Position numbers and translations under genes: made by a program. From CAVYXK01 sp963708245 (GTDB taxonomy: Bacteria > Pseudomonadota > Alphaproteobacteria > Acetobacterales > Acetobacteraceae): a stretch of DNA of 64,000 nucleotides. Positions 35,779-45,339 of the stretch are shown here, piece by piece (position 1 is the first letter of the stretch; the number at the start of each line of letters is the position of its first letter). The stretch is taken from assembly GCA_963708245.1 (NCBI GenBank), contig OY970201.1, positions 2,790,001-2,854,000 of the forward strand, written 5' to 3'. The notes under the pieces were generated by a model. That model was not told the DNA's origin. It saw only the letters and a list, made by a program, of their open reading frames with translations, and searched no databases.

Positions 35779-36501
35779 CTACGCCGCGACCTGCATCTCC
35801 CCCAGATACGCCTCGCGGATCATCGGGTTGCGGCGCAGCTCCGACGCCGAGCCAGACAGCACCACCTGACCGGTCTGCAGCACATAGGCGCGGTGGGCGA
35901 TCGACAGCGCCATATTGGCGTTCTGCTCCACCATGAAGAGCGTGGTGCCCTGCCGGTTGATCTCCTGGATGATCTCGAACACCTGCTCGACATAGAGTGG
36001 CGACAGGCCCATCGACGGCTCGTCCATGCACAACAGCCGAGGGCGCGCCATCAAGGCGCGACCCATCGCCACCATCTGCTGCTCGCCGCCCGACAGGGTA
36101 CCGGCGATTTGGTTGCGCCGCTCCTTCACGTGCGGGAACAATTGAAAGACGCGCTCCAGATCCTCGTCGAACTCGGGCCCCTTCTTGCGGAGATAAGCGC
36201 CCATCTCCAGGTTCTCGAACACTGTCATGCGCGGGAACAGGCGGCGCGCCTCCAGCACCGGTGCGATGCCGCGCTTCACCCGCTCGGCCGTAGGCATCCG
36301 CTCGATCGCCTGGCCGTCGTAGATCACGCTTCCCCGTGCGGGACGCACCACGCCCATGATCGTCTTCATCGTCGTCGATTTGCCCGAGGCATTGCCGCCC
36401 AGCAGGCAGACGATCTCGCCCTTCTCAATCGAGTAGTTGACGCTCTTGAGGACGTGCAGATCGCCGTAATACGTATCGACGTCCTTGAACTCAAGCAACA
36501 T
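35779..36501 (-). CDS. livF: Branched-chain amino-acid ABC transporter ATP-binding protein LivF
   Basis: ATPase of 240 residues. Walker A GGNASGKST (Asn-Ala where Asn-Gly is usual), signature LSGGEQQMVAMGRALM, Walker B LLCMDEPSMGLSP, and H-loop VEQNANMAL typical of LivF. It overlaps the end of the livMG gene by 11 bases and closes the operon. Confidence 0.9.
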   Translation of the reverse strand: MLLEFKDVDTYYGDLHVLKSVNYSIEKGEIVCLLGGNASGKSTTMKTIMGVVRPARGSVIYDGQAIERMPTAERVKRGIAPVLEARRLFPRMTVFENLEMGAYLRKKGPEFDEDLERVFQLFPHVKERRNQIAGTLSGGEQQMVAMGRALMARPRLLCMDEPSMGLSPLYVEQVFEIIQEINRQGTTLFMVEQNANMALSIAHRAYVLQTGQVVLSGSASELRRNPMIREAYLGEMQVAA

Positions 36502-38584
36502 GCGCGGTCCCCGCTGTCTGCGCGTCGGCTGCTATGGCGGCCTGCACATTGCGGCCCAGATACGCGCGCAGCACCTCTTCATTGCGGCGCACTTCCGCCG
36601 GTTTCCCGCGCGCGATCACTTCGCCATGGTCCAGCACATACACGGTATCTGCCAGGGTGGTGACGACATCGAGCTTATGCTCGATCAGCAGCACCGTCAG
36701 GCCCAGATTCTTCAAACCGCGGATTTGCTCGGCCAGCTCCAGCGTCTCGGCCGGGTTCATACCCGCCGTCGGCTCGTCCAACAGCAGCAGCCGTGGGCGC
36801 GAGGCGAGTGCGCGGGCGATCTCGGCGCGCCGGCGATTGGCATAAGAGAGGCCGCTTACCAACTGCCCCGCGCGCGGCACCAGTCGGTTGCCGAAGATGG
36901 ACAGGACCTCCATTGCCCAGGCGACTGCCGCCTTCTCCTCCGAGCGCGTACCGGGCGGACGGAACACCGCGGCGAGCACCCCTGTGCGCAGCCGCGCGTG
37001 CTCGCCGACCAACAGATTCTGCAGGACCGTCAGGTTGGCAAAGAGACGAAGGTTCTGGAACGTGCGGGCGATGCCCTTGCTCAGGATCTGGTAGTCGGGA
37101 AGACCCAATATCTCCTCGCCATGGAAGCGGATGTTGCCGCTGTCGGCCGGCACCAGTCCGGTGATCGCGTTGAACAACGTCGATTTGCCGGACCCGTTCG
37201 GCCCGATCACCGCGACCACACCGCCCGCAGGCACGTCGATATCCACCGCGTTCAGCGCCACCAGCCCGCCGAACTTGACCGTCACGCCCTTGATCTCAAG
37301 CGACATGGCGCCGGTGTTTACCTCGCCACCCAGCCCCGACAGCTTGAGGTCAGCAAACCCGCCCAGCCGGACTTGCGCGCTCTGTTGTTCGAAACTCAGC
37401 GCCTCACTTGGCCGATAGGCCGGGATCAGTCCCTGGCGGCGGAACAGCATCATGAATACCAGGATCAGACCGAAGATCAGCTCAATCGACGGTACCAGGT
37501 CGATCTGCGCGATCCAGGCGCTGCCAACCATCCGGCCGAATGCATCCACCCAACCGGTCAGGTCCTGCAGCCACCAGGACTGCAAGAGTTGAAGGATCAT
37601 TGCTCCGACGACTGCGCCCCAGAGGCTGCCCATGCCGCCGAACACGATCATCACCAGGATCATCACCGAGACCGGAAAGCCGAACATCTCCGGCGTCGCG
37701 GTCTGCAGCTTGGCGACATAGAAGACGCCGGTCATGCCGGCAAAGGCGGCGCCCATGGCGAAGGCCAGCAGCTTGTACTTGGTGCGGTTCACCCCCATCG
37801 CGCCGGCGGCGATCTCGTCCTCCCGGATCGCCATCCAGGCGCGGCCCACCCGCGAATCGCGTAGTCGGGCGCTGATGAACACCAGCAGCACGACCATGCC
37901 GATCGCCACATAATAATACGGCGTGGCGGATACGCCGAAGCTCCAGCCGATTATGTGCGGGGCGGCGATGCCGTTCAGCCCGGCGGCGCCGTTGGTCAGG
38001 CTAGCCCAGTTGCGCACGACGATCGGGGTGATTTCGCCGAAGCCTAGTGTGACGATCGCCAGGTAGTCGCCGCGCAACCGCAAGGTCGGCAAGCCGAACA
38101 CCGCGCCGCATCCGGCGGCGAGCACCGCCGCGAGCGGCAGCGCCAGCCAGAACGACAAGGTGAAATGCACCACGGTCGTGTTGTTGTCGCCGGCCATCTG
38201 GGCCACCAGGCCGAGATACTGGAACGGTACCCAGAACGAGCTCCATTCCGGCTGGAGCTGGAACGAGCTGAGGATGCCGTAGGTGTAGGCCCCGATGGCA
38301 AAGAACGCGGCGTAGCCGAGATCGAGCAGCCCGGCAAAGCCGACCACGATATTGAGGCCGAGCGCCAGGGTCGCGTAGGCCAGAGCATTCGCCATCGCAT
38401 CGATATCGGCGTCGTTGCTGTGATACACGGGGAACAGCAACCCCGCGGCCAGAACGATCAGCAGCAGCGCCTGCTGCCGGCGCGCCGCGGGAATCGCGGC
38501 AAGTGGCCGGGATAACCAAGCGGCCGCACTCGGCTGTACCGTGGCTGCGGTCGCCTCGGCGGTCCCCGTGGTCGCTTTGGGCAT
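36491..38584 (-). CDS. livM: Fused LivM-LivG: branched-chain amino-acid permease and ATPase
   Basis: One polypeptide of 697 residues joining two usually separate subunits. Residues about 1-410 are the LivM permease (about nine helices; LGLNIVVGFAGLLDLGYAAF and FGGMGSLWGAVVGAM). After a linker, residues about 440-690 form the LivG ATPase with Walker A GPNGSGKST, signature LSYANRRRAEIARALA and Walker B LLLLDEPTAGMNP. Such fusions occur in several alphaproteobacteria. ATG 38584 is 14 bases after livH. Confidence 0.9.
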   Translation of the reverse strand: MPKATTGTAEATAATVQPSAAAWLSRPLAAIPAARRQQALLLIVLAAGLLFPVYHSNDADIDAMANALAYATLALGLNIVVGFAGLLDLGYAAFFAIGAYTYGILSSFQLQPEWSSFWVPFQYLGLVAQMAGDNNTTVVHFTLSFWLALPLAAVLAAGCGAVFGLPTLRLRGDYLAIVTLGFGEITPIVVRNWASLTNGAAGLNGIAAPHIIGWSFGVSATPYYYVAIGMVVLLVFISARLRDSRVGRAWMAIREDEIAAGAMGVNRTKYKLLAFAMGAAFAGMTGVFYVAKLQTATPEMFGFPVSVMILVMIVFGGMGSLWGAVVGAMILQLLQSWWLQDLTGWVDAFGRMVGSAWIAQIDLVPSIELIFGLILVFMMLFRRQGLIPAYRPSEALSFEQQSAQVRLGGFADLKLSGLGGEVNTGAMSLEIKGVTVKFGGLVALNAVDIDVPAGGVVAVIGPNGSGKSTLFNAITGLVPADSGNIRFHGEEILGLPDYQILSKGIARTFQNLRLFANLTVLQNLLVGEHARLRTGVLAAVFRPPGTRSEEKAAVAWAMEVLSIFGNRLVPRAGQLVSGLSYANRRRAEIARALASRPRLLLLDEPTAGMNPAETLELAEQIRGLKNLGLTVLLIEHKLDVVTTLADTVYVLDHGEVIARGKPAEVRRNEEVLRAYLGRNVQAAIAADAQTAGTAHVA

Positions 38585-38598
38585 CGCGCTTTCCCTGC

Positions 38599-39528
38599 TC
38601 ACGATTTGCTCGGCGCCAGCCGCCCGAACAGGCCGGCCGGCATGAACACCAGTACCAGCACCAGGATCGAGAAGATGATCACGTCGGCCCATTCGGCGCC
38701 GGGGAACTGGCCGGCATAGGCCTCGATCAGCCCGATGATGAGGCCGCCCACCATGGCGCCCGGTACGTTACCGATCCCGCCCAGCACGGCGGCGGTGAAG
38801 GCGCGCAGCCCGGCGGTGAAGCCGATGATGAAGCTGGTGAAGTTGTAGTAGAGCCCGAAGATCAGCCCGCCGGCGCCGGCCAGAGCCGAGCCGAGGAAGA
38901 ACGCGGCCATCACGACCTTGTCGACTTCCACGCCCATCATCCGCGCCGCTTCCGGATCCTGCGCGGTGGCCCGCATGGCCTTGCCCAGCCGGCTCCTCTG
39001 CACGAAGACCCATAGGCCGGCCATCAGCAGCAAGGCGACGCCCCAGATCAGTAAGACGCGGATATCCAGTACGGCGCCGCCGATATGGAGCCTGATCGGC
39101 GGCAACGGGTTCGGGAAGTTCTTCGAATCCGCGCCCGCCCCCAGCAGGATGATGTTGAACAGAATGTAGGACACGCCGATCGTCGTGATCATCGCGGCTG
39201 GGCCCTTGACGCCGCGCAGCGGACGCAACGACAGCCGCTCGATCAGCACGCCAAGCCCACCGGAGAAAAGCATGGTGGAGATGAACGCCGCCAGCAGCAC
39301 GCCGGCCAGCGGCAGCCCGGTCAGGATCACCGACTGACCGGACAGCCCAAACGACTGCAGCACCCACATGCCGACGAAGGAGCCGATCATGAAGACGTTG
39401 AAGTGGGCGAAGTTGATCAGCTCCAGGATGCCGTAGATGAGGGTGAACCCAAGCGCAAGCAGCGCGTACATCGCGCCGAGGCTGAGCCCGTTGATCGTCT
39501 GCTGGACCATCAGGTCGGTAAAAGTCAT
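38599..39528 (-). CDS. livH: Branched-chain amino-acid ABC transporter permease LivH
   Basis: Inner-membrane permease of 309 residues with eight or more helices. The start QQTINGLSLGAMYALLALGF and the cytoplasmic loop LGKAMRATAQDPEAARMMGV are family hallmarks. It follows livK and precedes livMG on the same strand. Confidence 0.92.
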   Translation of the reverse strand: MTFTDLMVQQTINGLSLGAMYALLALGFTLIYGILELINFAHFNVFMIGSFVGMWVLQSFGLSGQSVILTGLPLAGVLLAAFISTMLFSGGLGVLIERLSLRPLRGVKGPAAMITTIGVSYILFNIILLGAGADSKNFPNPLPPIRLHIGGAVLDIRVLLIWGVALLLMAGLWVFVQRSRLGKAMRATAQDPEAARMMGVEVDKVVMAAFFLGSALAGAGGLIFGLYYNFTSFIIGFTAGLRAFTAAVLGGIGNVPGAMVGGLIIGLIEAYAGQFPGAEWADVIIFSILVLVLVFMPAGLFGRLAPSKS

Positions 39529-40844
39529 TTGGGTAGTTTCACTCTGGCAGGTGGGTGGCGGCTCCCTCTCCCCGCGAGCGGGGAGAGGGAGAGAATGCGG
39601 GCTACGACTGCGGCGCCACGCCGACGTACTTGGTACTGAGCGTCCACGTCGTCCAGCTTGGCTTTGGTGTCCTGCTGGATCTGGAACACGCTCACCGTGC
39701 GGTCCTTCAGGTCTCCATACTTATCGAACGATACCACGCCCTGAATGGTCGGCACGCTGGCGTCCTGAATGGCATCGCGTACGGCGGCGCGAGTGATCGG
39801 CTTGCCGCTGGCCGCGACCCGCTTGACCGCATCGATGATCACCAACGCCGCGTCATAGGCGGTGATCTCGTAGTCGTCCGGGGCGATGCCCCACCTGCCG
39901 GTGTAGGCCTTGACGAACTGCGCCGCCTTCTCATCGCCGGTGAGGTGCGGCGAGGCGATGGTGGCGTACCAGCCTTGGACGGCCGGGAAGCCACCTCCGG
40001 TCAGGAAGGTCGCACCCATCACCCCGTCGCCGCCCGACTTGATCACCTTCGGGAGGATATCATAGGCCTCTTTGGCGACCTTGACGCCGGCTTGGCCAAC
40101 CCCGCCATAATAGATCGCATCCGGATTGAGCGCCTTGATCTTGGTCATGACGGCGGTGTAGTCGGCCGCCTTGGGATCCAGCCGGTCGCGACCAAGCACC
40201 TTCATGCCCTTGGCCGCTGCCTGCTTCTGGAAGGCATCTGCCATCCCCACGCCGTAGGCGCCGCTATCGTCCAGCACATAAACCGATTTCACGCCAAGCT
40301 TCTCGGCCAAGAAATTAGCCATGTTCGGACCCTGGAAGGCGTCTGTCGTGACGGTGCGGAAGTAGATGGGCTTTCCCGACGGGTCGAACTGCGCGGCGAA
40401 TTTCGGGTCGGTGATGTCCGGATTGGTCGAGGACGGCGTGATGGTGGCAAGGTCGCCTTCGCTCAGGATCGGGGTCATGGCCTTTCCGGCACCGCTCATC
40501 TGCGGGCCGATCGCCGCGAGCACTTGCGGATCGGCGACCATGCGACGGGCATTGGTGGCGGCCTGGGCCGGATCGTACTGGCCGGCGGTGGCGGTGCCAT
40601 CGTCCATCACGTCCATCTCGAACGTGTAGCCCGGCACCGCGTTCCCCTGATTCGCGGCGTCGAAGGCCATGGTGACGGCTTTCTGGACGCGGCTGGCATC
40701 CTCGGCGTCCGCCCCGGTCAGCGACAGATCGACCCCGACCTTCACCACTTTGTTGGCCGCATAGGCTTTGGTGTTGACGCCTCCCAGCGCTGCCACCGCG
40801 GTTGCCAAGACGAGCAACTGTCCAGTAGCCCGACGTGTAATCAT
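39525..40844 (-). CDS. livK: Branched-chain amino-acid ABC transporter substrate-binding protein LivK, altered C-terminus
   Basis: Periplasmic binding protein with a signal peptide ending about NTKAYA. The body matches LivJ/LivK (VGVDLSLTGADAEDASRVQK; AGKAMTPILSEGDLATITPS). As read, the frame ends 26 residues too late, passing through the intergenic palindrome and overlapping livH by four bases. If one C of the CC at about 39632-39633 (minus strand) is dropped, the protein ends AQYKYVGVAPQS at 39602, the expected end. The insertion is probably artefactual. Confidence 0.87.
   Translation of the reverse strand: MITRRATGQLLVLATAVAALGGVNTKAYAANKVVKVGVDLSLTGADAEDASRVQKAVTMAFDAANQGNAVPGYTFEMDVMDDGTATAGQYDPAQAATNARRMVADPQVLAAIGPQMSGAGKAMTPILSEGDLATITPSSTNPDITDPKFAAQFDPSGKPIYFRTVTTDAFQGPNMANFLAEKLGVKSVYVLDDSGAYGVGMADAFQKQAAAKGMKVLGRDRLDPKAADYTAVMTKIKALNPDAIYYGGVGQAGVKVAKEAYDILPKVIKSGGDGVMGATFLTGGGFPAVQGWYATIASPHLTGDEKAAQFVKAYTGRWGIAPDDYEITAYDAALVIIDAVKRVAASGKPITRAAVRDAIQDASVPTIQGVVSFDKYGDLKDRTVSVFQIQQDTKAKLDDVDAQYQVRRRGAAVVARILSLSPLAGRGSRHPPARVKLPK
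39562..39591. repeat. CTCCCTCTCCCCGC palindrome between livK and livH
   Basis: Perfect 14-bp stem with a two-base GA loop. It probably folds in the mRNA after the binding-protein gene, as is common for making more binding protein than permease. Same repeat family as at 7001-7022. Confidence 0.7.
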
Positions 40845-41086
40845 CCCTGAACCCCCTGGTTCTTGTTGAGCTTCGGCCGTCTAGGCCGGCTGACCGCTGG
40901 CTAGCAAGCCCCGTGCCATGAGTTACGCGGTTTTCTGCACCGTGTCCTGCGATCGGCGGCCCTATTCTTGACCAGACTCGTTCCCAAGGGAAGCCAGTCG
41001 GATCGAGCATGAACCAACCGTCACGGCTGGCCCGTTATCCCGGCCATAACGCGCCCGGCGAACTTGCCCCGAGGGACAGGGCAGGA

Positions 41087-42694
41087 TCAGGACAGGCCGG
41101 CGACCCCCAGAGCCGCACCGAACCGCCGGCTCGGCTCCTGCACGTCGCCGTATTTGCGGTGCGTCGCGGTGTGATAGGCGGCGGCCAGCACCAGCTTGTC
41201 CTTCTCAGGGCTTTGGCTCTTGCCGAAATCCTGCAGCATGCACTGGGCGATCTCCTGGTTGTGCGGATCGTTCCCCATCCGGCACGCGCTTAGCGCCACG
41301 CGCTCAACCAGCGGCGCACGGTCGGCGAAGTTGTCGAGATAGGCCTGCGTCCAAGCCAGGCTGTCCGGCCCGTTCAGCGACAGGATCGCGCCCTCTATCC
41401 GCTCGAGCAGCTGGCCCGCGCTCAAGCGATCGGCGCCGGCCGGCGGCCGGATCGACACCTTATGTGAATCGCCCGTGTCGCGCTGGTGCGCGGCGACGCG
41501 ATTAAGAAACGAGGCAGCCACGAACAGTAGCTTCAGCCGCAGCTTATGATCGAAATTATCGTAGTACCAGCCGAGCGTATTGCAGTATTCATAGCAGTGG
41601 TGCGGCATCGAGAAATTGTTCTCGTTCTGCGTCTCAATCACAACCTGCGCGGCCGCGACCTGGATCACATCGAGAATCCGCCGTGCGCTCTTGCCGACCA
41701 GCAACAGCTTGCTCAGCACCTCGATGTAGGCCGGTTCCGGCTCGCGGATGATCGCCCGCGCGAGCTCGGCCGCTTCCTGCTGATCGAGCGGTTCGGTGTT
41801 CGCCAACAGCGCAATCTCGCGCTCGCTGGCGCCGCCATAGGGAACCGCGTGCAACACCTCGTCATCGATGAACATCTTCACGGCGTTGCAGGCCATCTCA
41901 TAGGTGGAGTACCAGCGTGGCCCCACAGCGATGTCGAGCGCGCCGGCGTACAGCACGTGGTGGGCGTTCTCCCAGCCGATGAAATTGCCAATCTCGACGG
42001 TCGAGCGGGCGCGATAGGCCTTATGACCGGTCGTGTAGGAGCGGTTGTAGAGCATCCGGTCCTGCACGTCGATCAGCCCGGCAAACACCAGCTCAGCCAG
42101 TACCTCCTTGCGGTTGCCCGGTTCCTCCATCAGCCCGAGGAACACGCGATAGGCGTCGAGCACCTGGCCGCGATGCACCAGCGTCAGCCAATGGCTCAGC
42201 CGCTCGCGCAGCGGTCCGTCGAGACGCATGGGCTGCTGGTCAGGCCAATAAACGACGGGAGTGGGTGGTTCCGCGATCGATCCGCCCTTGAAGCCGCGCG
42301 TGTAATGACCCGGCGCCTTGCCGATCTTCTGGTTCCAGATATCGAGGCCGGTCGGGATGTACCAGATCGTCTGCGCCATCGGCAGTGCAGCCAGCCGGTC
42401 CGGCAGCATCCGGGCGAGGTTCAGCGTCGCCCGCGCCGACAACAGGCAGTGGTCGTTGTTGACGAAGTTCGGATAGCCGTCGTCGATCCGCTCGTGATAG
42501 GGCACGTGCGTATAAGGGGCGTGGATGCGCACTCCCTCGGCCATGATTTCCGCCAGCGGCCGGCCGGCGCGCACCAACTCGTAATAGGTCTCGCTCGCCC
42601 CGACCTGGTCGCGTGCCAGGATGCGATCCTCCAACTGGTCGTAGAGCGCCGCCGCCTCGTTGCGCCTGTCTGCCGTCGCCTCTGCCTGTGACAT
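41087..42694 (-). CDS. Conserved-looking protein of unknown function, 535 residues
   Basis: I do not recognise this family. The protein is soluble, without signal or membrane segments, mainly helical, and rich in His, Trp and Tyr in conserved-looking blocks: HAPYTHVPYHERIDDGYPNF, IWYIPTGLDIWNQKIG, GWENAHHVLYAGALDI and MPHHCYEYCNTLGWYYDN. The HH pairs suggest metal or cofactor binding, perhaps an oxygenase-like helical fold; this is inference. It lies 56 bases after the 340-residue gene at 42751 and 243 bases before livK on the same strand, so it may belong with branched-chain amino-acid uptake. Confidence 0.7.
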   Translation of the reverse strand: MSQAEATADRRNEAAALYDQLEDRILARDQVGASETYYELVRAGRPLAEIMAEGVRIHAPYTHVPYHERIDDGYPNFVNNDHCLLSARATLNLARMLPDRLAALPMAQTIWYIPTGLDIWNQKIGKAPGHYTRGFKGGSIAEPPTPVVYWPDQQPMRLDGPLRERLSHWLTLVHRGQVLDAYRVFLGLMEEPGNRKEVLAELVFAGLIDVQDRMLYNRSYTTGHKAYRARSTVEIGNFIGWENAHHVLYAGALDIAVGPRWYSTYEMACNAVKMFIDDEVLHAVPYGGASEREIALLANTEPLDQQEAAELARAIIREPEPAYIEVLSKLLLVGKSARRILDVIQVAAAQVVIETQNENNFSMPHHCYEYCNTLGWYYDNFDHKLRLKLLFVAASFLNRVAAHQRDTGDSHKVSIRPPAGADRLSAGQLLERIEGAILSLNGPDSLAWTQAYLDNFADRAPLVERVALSACRMGNDPHNQEIAQCMLQDFGKSQSPEKDKLVLAAAYHTATHRKYGDVQEPSRRFGAALGVAGLS

Positions 42695-42750
42695 CCACGT
42701 TCCCTCGCATCTCCGCCGGAGATGCTACGCCGAGCGGCCGCAGGATCAAG

Positions 42751-43773
42751 TCACCACACCATCCCCGGCAGACGATCCGGATCGACGGTGCGGCGCGAAC
42801 GAATCGCCGAGAACCATTCGGTGGCCGCCATGAAGCGCGGGGCGAGGAACTGATACGTCCGAGTGAGCAGTGCTAGGGTCTTCTCGTCGATCTCGGTGCC
42901 GGCGGCGTCCCATTCCACCAGGATGGGCTCCCAGGCACGCTGACTACGGTACAGCCAGTCGCGGCTGGATCGGATGAACGCCCTATGCCCCTCGATGTTG
43001 CGCAGTACCGACATTACTTCGCCGGTCTGTGCATCCAACTCATCGAACCGGGCGCTGATCCGCCGGAGAGCCGTCGCGCCTAACCGACGCACTTGGTTCA
43101 ACCGATCTGTGTGCATCACGTCGCGATGCCAACCGCGAGGCAGCCGCTCGAGCTTCGTCATCATGCTGCGCAGTCGCCGCAACAGTCGGTCGCGTAGCGC
43201 CTCGACATAGGCGAGTTCCTGGCCGAGCTTCTCCAGGAGACTGACAACCTCGGCCGACGAATCCACAGCCAGCACCGACGCCGCGCGCGCCATTGCTTCC
43301 TGCACCTGCTCGCGTAGATGCGGATCGTCGGCGACCTGCAGCAGCGAATCGGCGTCGAGGTCCGGTTTCTCGGTGCCACTGCCGGTATTCAGCCATCCGA
43401 TGAGTTGTAGCCTCAGCCGCGTGGTGGCGATCTGCAGGTGGACCGGATCGGGCTCCCAGCTCGCCTCGCCGGTAAGCACCTCGTTCGGCAGCGGATCGCC
43501 GATCCGGAGGCCGGCGACAAAGTCGAGCGACTGGGCGATCAGCGCCAGCATGCGTCCGTCTGGGGAATCGTCGGGAATGCCGAATTCCCGTTGCAACGAT
43601 ATTAGGGGCAGCGCCGCTTCCCTATCGCCGAACTGCACCACCATCACCGGTGTACCGTCGGACTCGGCAGCGCGGAATAGCGGATCGTTGAACGCAGCGA
43701 ACAGCCGGTGCGCAAGCTTGCATTTGGCCGGCAGGAACTGGAGGTCGGGCGGCGTCGCGGTCGGGTCTGGCAT
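42751..43773 (-). CDS. Protein of unknown function, 340 residues
   Basis: Family not recognised. From the minus-strand ATG at 43773 (MPDPTATPPDLQFLPAKCK) the protein is soluble and helical. The central part (about 200-290) is rich in Leu, Arg and Glu with heptad-like spacing and probably forms a coiled coil (LLEKLGQELAYVEALRDRLL). The C-terminus contains WFSAIRSRRTVDP. It is first in line before the 535-residue unknown gene and liv genes. A perfect 20-bp tandem duplication lies ten bases upstream of the start codon, within its likely leader. Confidence 0.6.
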   Translation of the reverse strand: MPDPTATPPDLQFLPAKCKLAHRLFAAFNDPLFRAAESDGTPVMVVQFGDREAALPLISLQREFGIPDDSPDGRMLALIAQSLDFVAGLRIGDPLPNEVLTGEASWEPDPVHLQIATTRLRLQLIGWLNTGSGTEKPDLDADSLLQVADDPHLREQVQEAMARAASVLAVDSSAEVVSLLEKLGQELAYVEALRDRLLRRLRSMMTKLERLPRGWHRDVMHTDRLNQVRRLGATALRRISARFDELDAQTGEVMSVLRNIEGHRAFIRSSRDWLYRSQRAWEPILVEWDAAGTEIDEKTLALLTRTYQFLAPRFMAATEWFSAIRSRRTVDPDRLPGMVW

Positions 43774-43782
43774 CCGAAACTC

Positions 43783-43822
43783 GACGTGAGCACTGGCAGG
43801 TGGACGTGAGCACTGGCAGGTG
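43783..43822. repeat. Perfect 20-bp tandem duplication
   Basis: GACGTGAGCACTGGCAGGTG twice without a break, in the gap between the unknown gene (minus) and the glycine riboswitch (plus). It could double a regulator site or be a recent slippage event. Confidence 0.75.
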
Positions 43823-43904
43823 AAGGAACCTCTAACCCGAAGCCCACAACGCGCGCATTGTCTTGGCGCGACCGGTACGCCATGGTGGGGCGTCCCGGGC
43901 ATCC

Positions 43905-44114
43905 GGCGCGGGAGAGTGCGGCCCTTCCGTTGTGCGGAGCCGCCGCCGAAGGCGCAACCGGCCCCCGGAAACGCTCAGGCACCAGGGACCGCGCCGGAAT
44001 CGGGGACCTCTGGAAAGCCAACTCGGCACGCGCGCGTCGGGTCGCACCGAAGAAGTAAGGGTTCAGGATCGATGATCCTCGGCCCGAATCTTTCAGGTAT
44101 CCGCGACAGAGGGG
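43905..44114 (+). promoter_or_regulatory. Tandem glycine riboswitch (gcvT RNA)
   Basis: Two consecutive glycine aptamers. The first (about 43905-43996) has GGGAGAG, the core GCCGAAGGCGCAA and CTCAGGCACCAGGGACCGC. The second (about 44002-44114) has CTCTGGAAAGC, CACCGAAGAAGTAA (GGGGC replaced by GAAGT) and TTTCAGGTATCCGCGACAGA. It ends 56 bases before gcvT and would turn on the cleavage system when glycine is abundant. Confidence 0.9.
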
Positions 44115-44169
44115 GGTCGGTCTCATCGGTGCGGTGCCGGTGGGAGGGCCCTGGCCGCGGAGCTGACGC

Positions 44170-45300
44170 TTGGTCGAGAACGCATTGCCCGACGACCCGA
44201 CCCCGCCCACCCTGCGGACCACGCCGCTGGACGCCTGGCACCGCGCACAGGGTGCGCGGATGGTGCCGTTCGCCGGCTATTCGATGCCGGTGCAGTACCA
44301 CGGAGTGATCGCCGAGCATCAGCACTGCCGCACGAAAGCTTCGCTGTTCGACGTGTCGCACATGGGCCAGGCCGCGCTGACCGGCGCGGCAGCCGCGGCC
44401 TCGCTGGAGCGGCTGGTCCCAGGAGGCATCATCGGCCTTAAGCCGGGCCAGCAGCGCTACACGCTGCTGACCAACGAGGCGGGCGGCATCATCGACGACC
44501 TGATGGTCGCCAATCTCGGCAACGACCGGCTGTTCCTGGTCGTAAACGCCGCGCGTAAATCAGTCGATTTGCCGCATATCGAGGCATCACTGCCCGCCGC
44601 GGTGCGATTGACGCAGCTCGAGGACCGCGCCCTGCTCGCTCTGCAAGGGCCGCTTGCCGCGCAGGTTCTGGTGCGTCTTTGTCCAGCGGCTCCCTTGTTG
44701 CCCTTCATGGGGGTGAGCGAGACGCTGGTGGCCGGCCATCCCTGTCTGGTCTCGCGGTCCGGGTACACTGGTGAGGACGGGTTCGAAATCTCGGTGCCGG
44801 CCGACCATGCCGAGGCGCTAGCCCAGACCCTGATCGAACAGCCTGAGGTCGAGCCCGCCGGACTCGGCGCCCGCGACTCGCTGCGGCTGGAAGCCGGGCT
44901 CTGCCTCTACGGCAACGATATCGACGAGCTGACCACGCCGGTGGAGGCCGGGCTGCTCTGGGTCATCGGCAAGCGCCGCCGCGCGGCTTGGGACTTCCCC
45001 GGTGCCGAGGCCATCCGCGACCAGTTGCAGACTGGCGCCCCGCGCCTCCGGGTGGGCATCCGGCCGGAAGGCCGCGCACTCGCCCGCGCGCTGACCGATA
45101 TCGTTGCCGACGACGGGACCGACGCCGGCACGGTCACCTCCGGCGGCTTCTCGCCGACACTGAACGCGCCCATCGCCATGGGTTACGTGCGACGAGATCT
45201 CGCCGCCGAGGGCATCCGGGTGCACCTGATGGTGCGCAGCAAGCCGTTGGCCGGCGTTGTCGCCCCGCTGCCGTTCGTCCCCCACCGCTACGCGCGATAG
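44170..45300 (+). CDS. gcvT: Glycine cleavage system T protein (aminomethyltransferase)
   Basis: T-protein of 376 residues that transfers the methylene group from aminomethyl-lipoyl GcvH to tetrahydrofolate. Typical stretches: MVPFAGYSMPVQYHGVIAEH, SLFDVSHMGQ, SRSGYTGEDGFEI and SGGFSPTLNAPIAMGYV. TTG 44170 with GGAG upstream is the best start; a short N-terminal extension precedes the conserved TPLDAWHRAQGARM. First gene after the riboswitch. Confidence 0.93.
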   Translation: MVENALPDDPTPPTLRTTPLDAWHRAQGARMVPFAGYSMPVQYHGVIAEHQHCRTKASLFDVSHMGQAALTGAAAAASLERLVPGGIIGLKPGQQRYTLLTNEAGGIIDDLMVANLGNDRLFLVVNAARKSVDLPHIEASLPAAVRLTQLEDRALLALQGPLAAQVLVRLCPAAPLLPFMGVSETLVAGHPCLVSRSGYTGEDGFEISVPADHAEALAQTLIEQPEVEPAGLGARDSLRLEAGLCLYGNDIDELTTPVEAGLLWVIGKRRRAAWDFPGAEAIRDQLQTGAPRLRVGIRPEGRALARALTDIVADDGTDAGTVTSGGFSPTLNAPIAMGYVRRDLAAEGIRVHLMVRSKPLAGVVAPLPFVPHRYAR

Positions 45301-45339
45301 GCGACGCCGTGATGACCGTGGACACGCGAACTCCATTCA

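Noticed and set aside
36485..37864. 459-codon plus-strand frame opposite livMG
   Set aside because: Antisense of clear ABC transporter domains.
39555..40850. 431-codon plus-strand frame opposite livK
   Set aside because: Antisense of a gene with signal peptide and LivK motifs.
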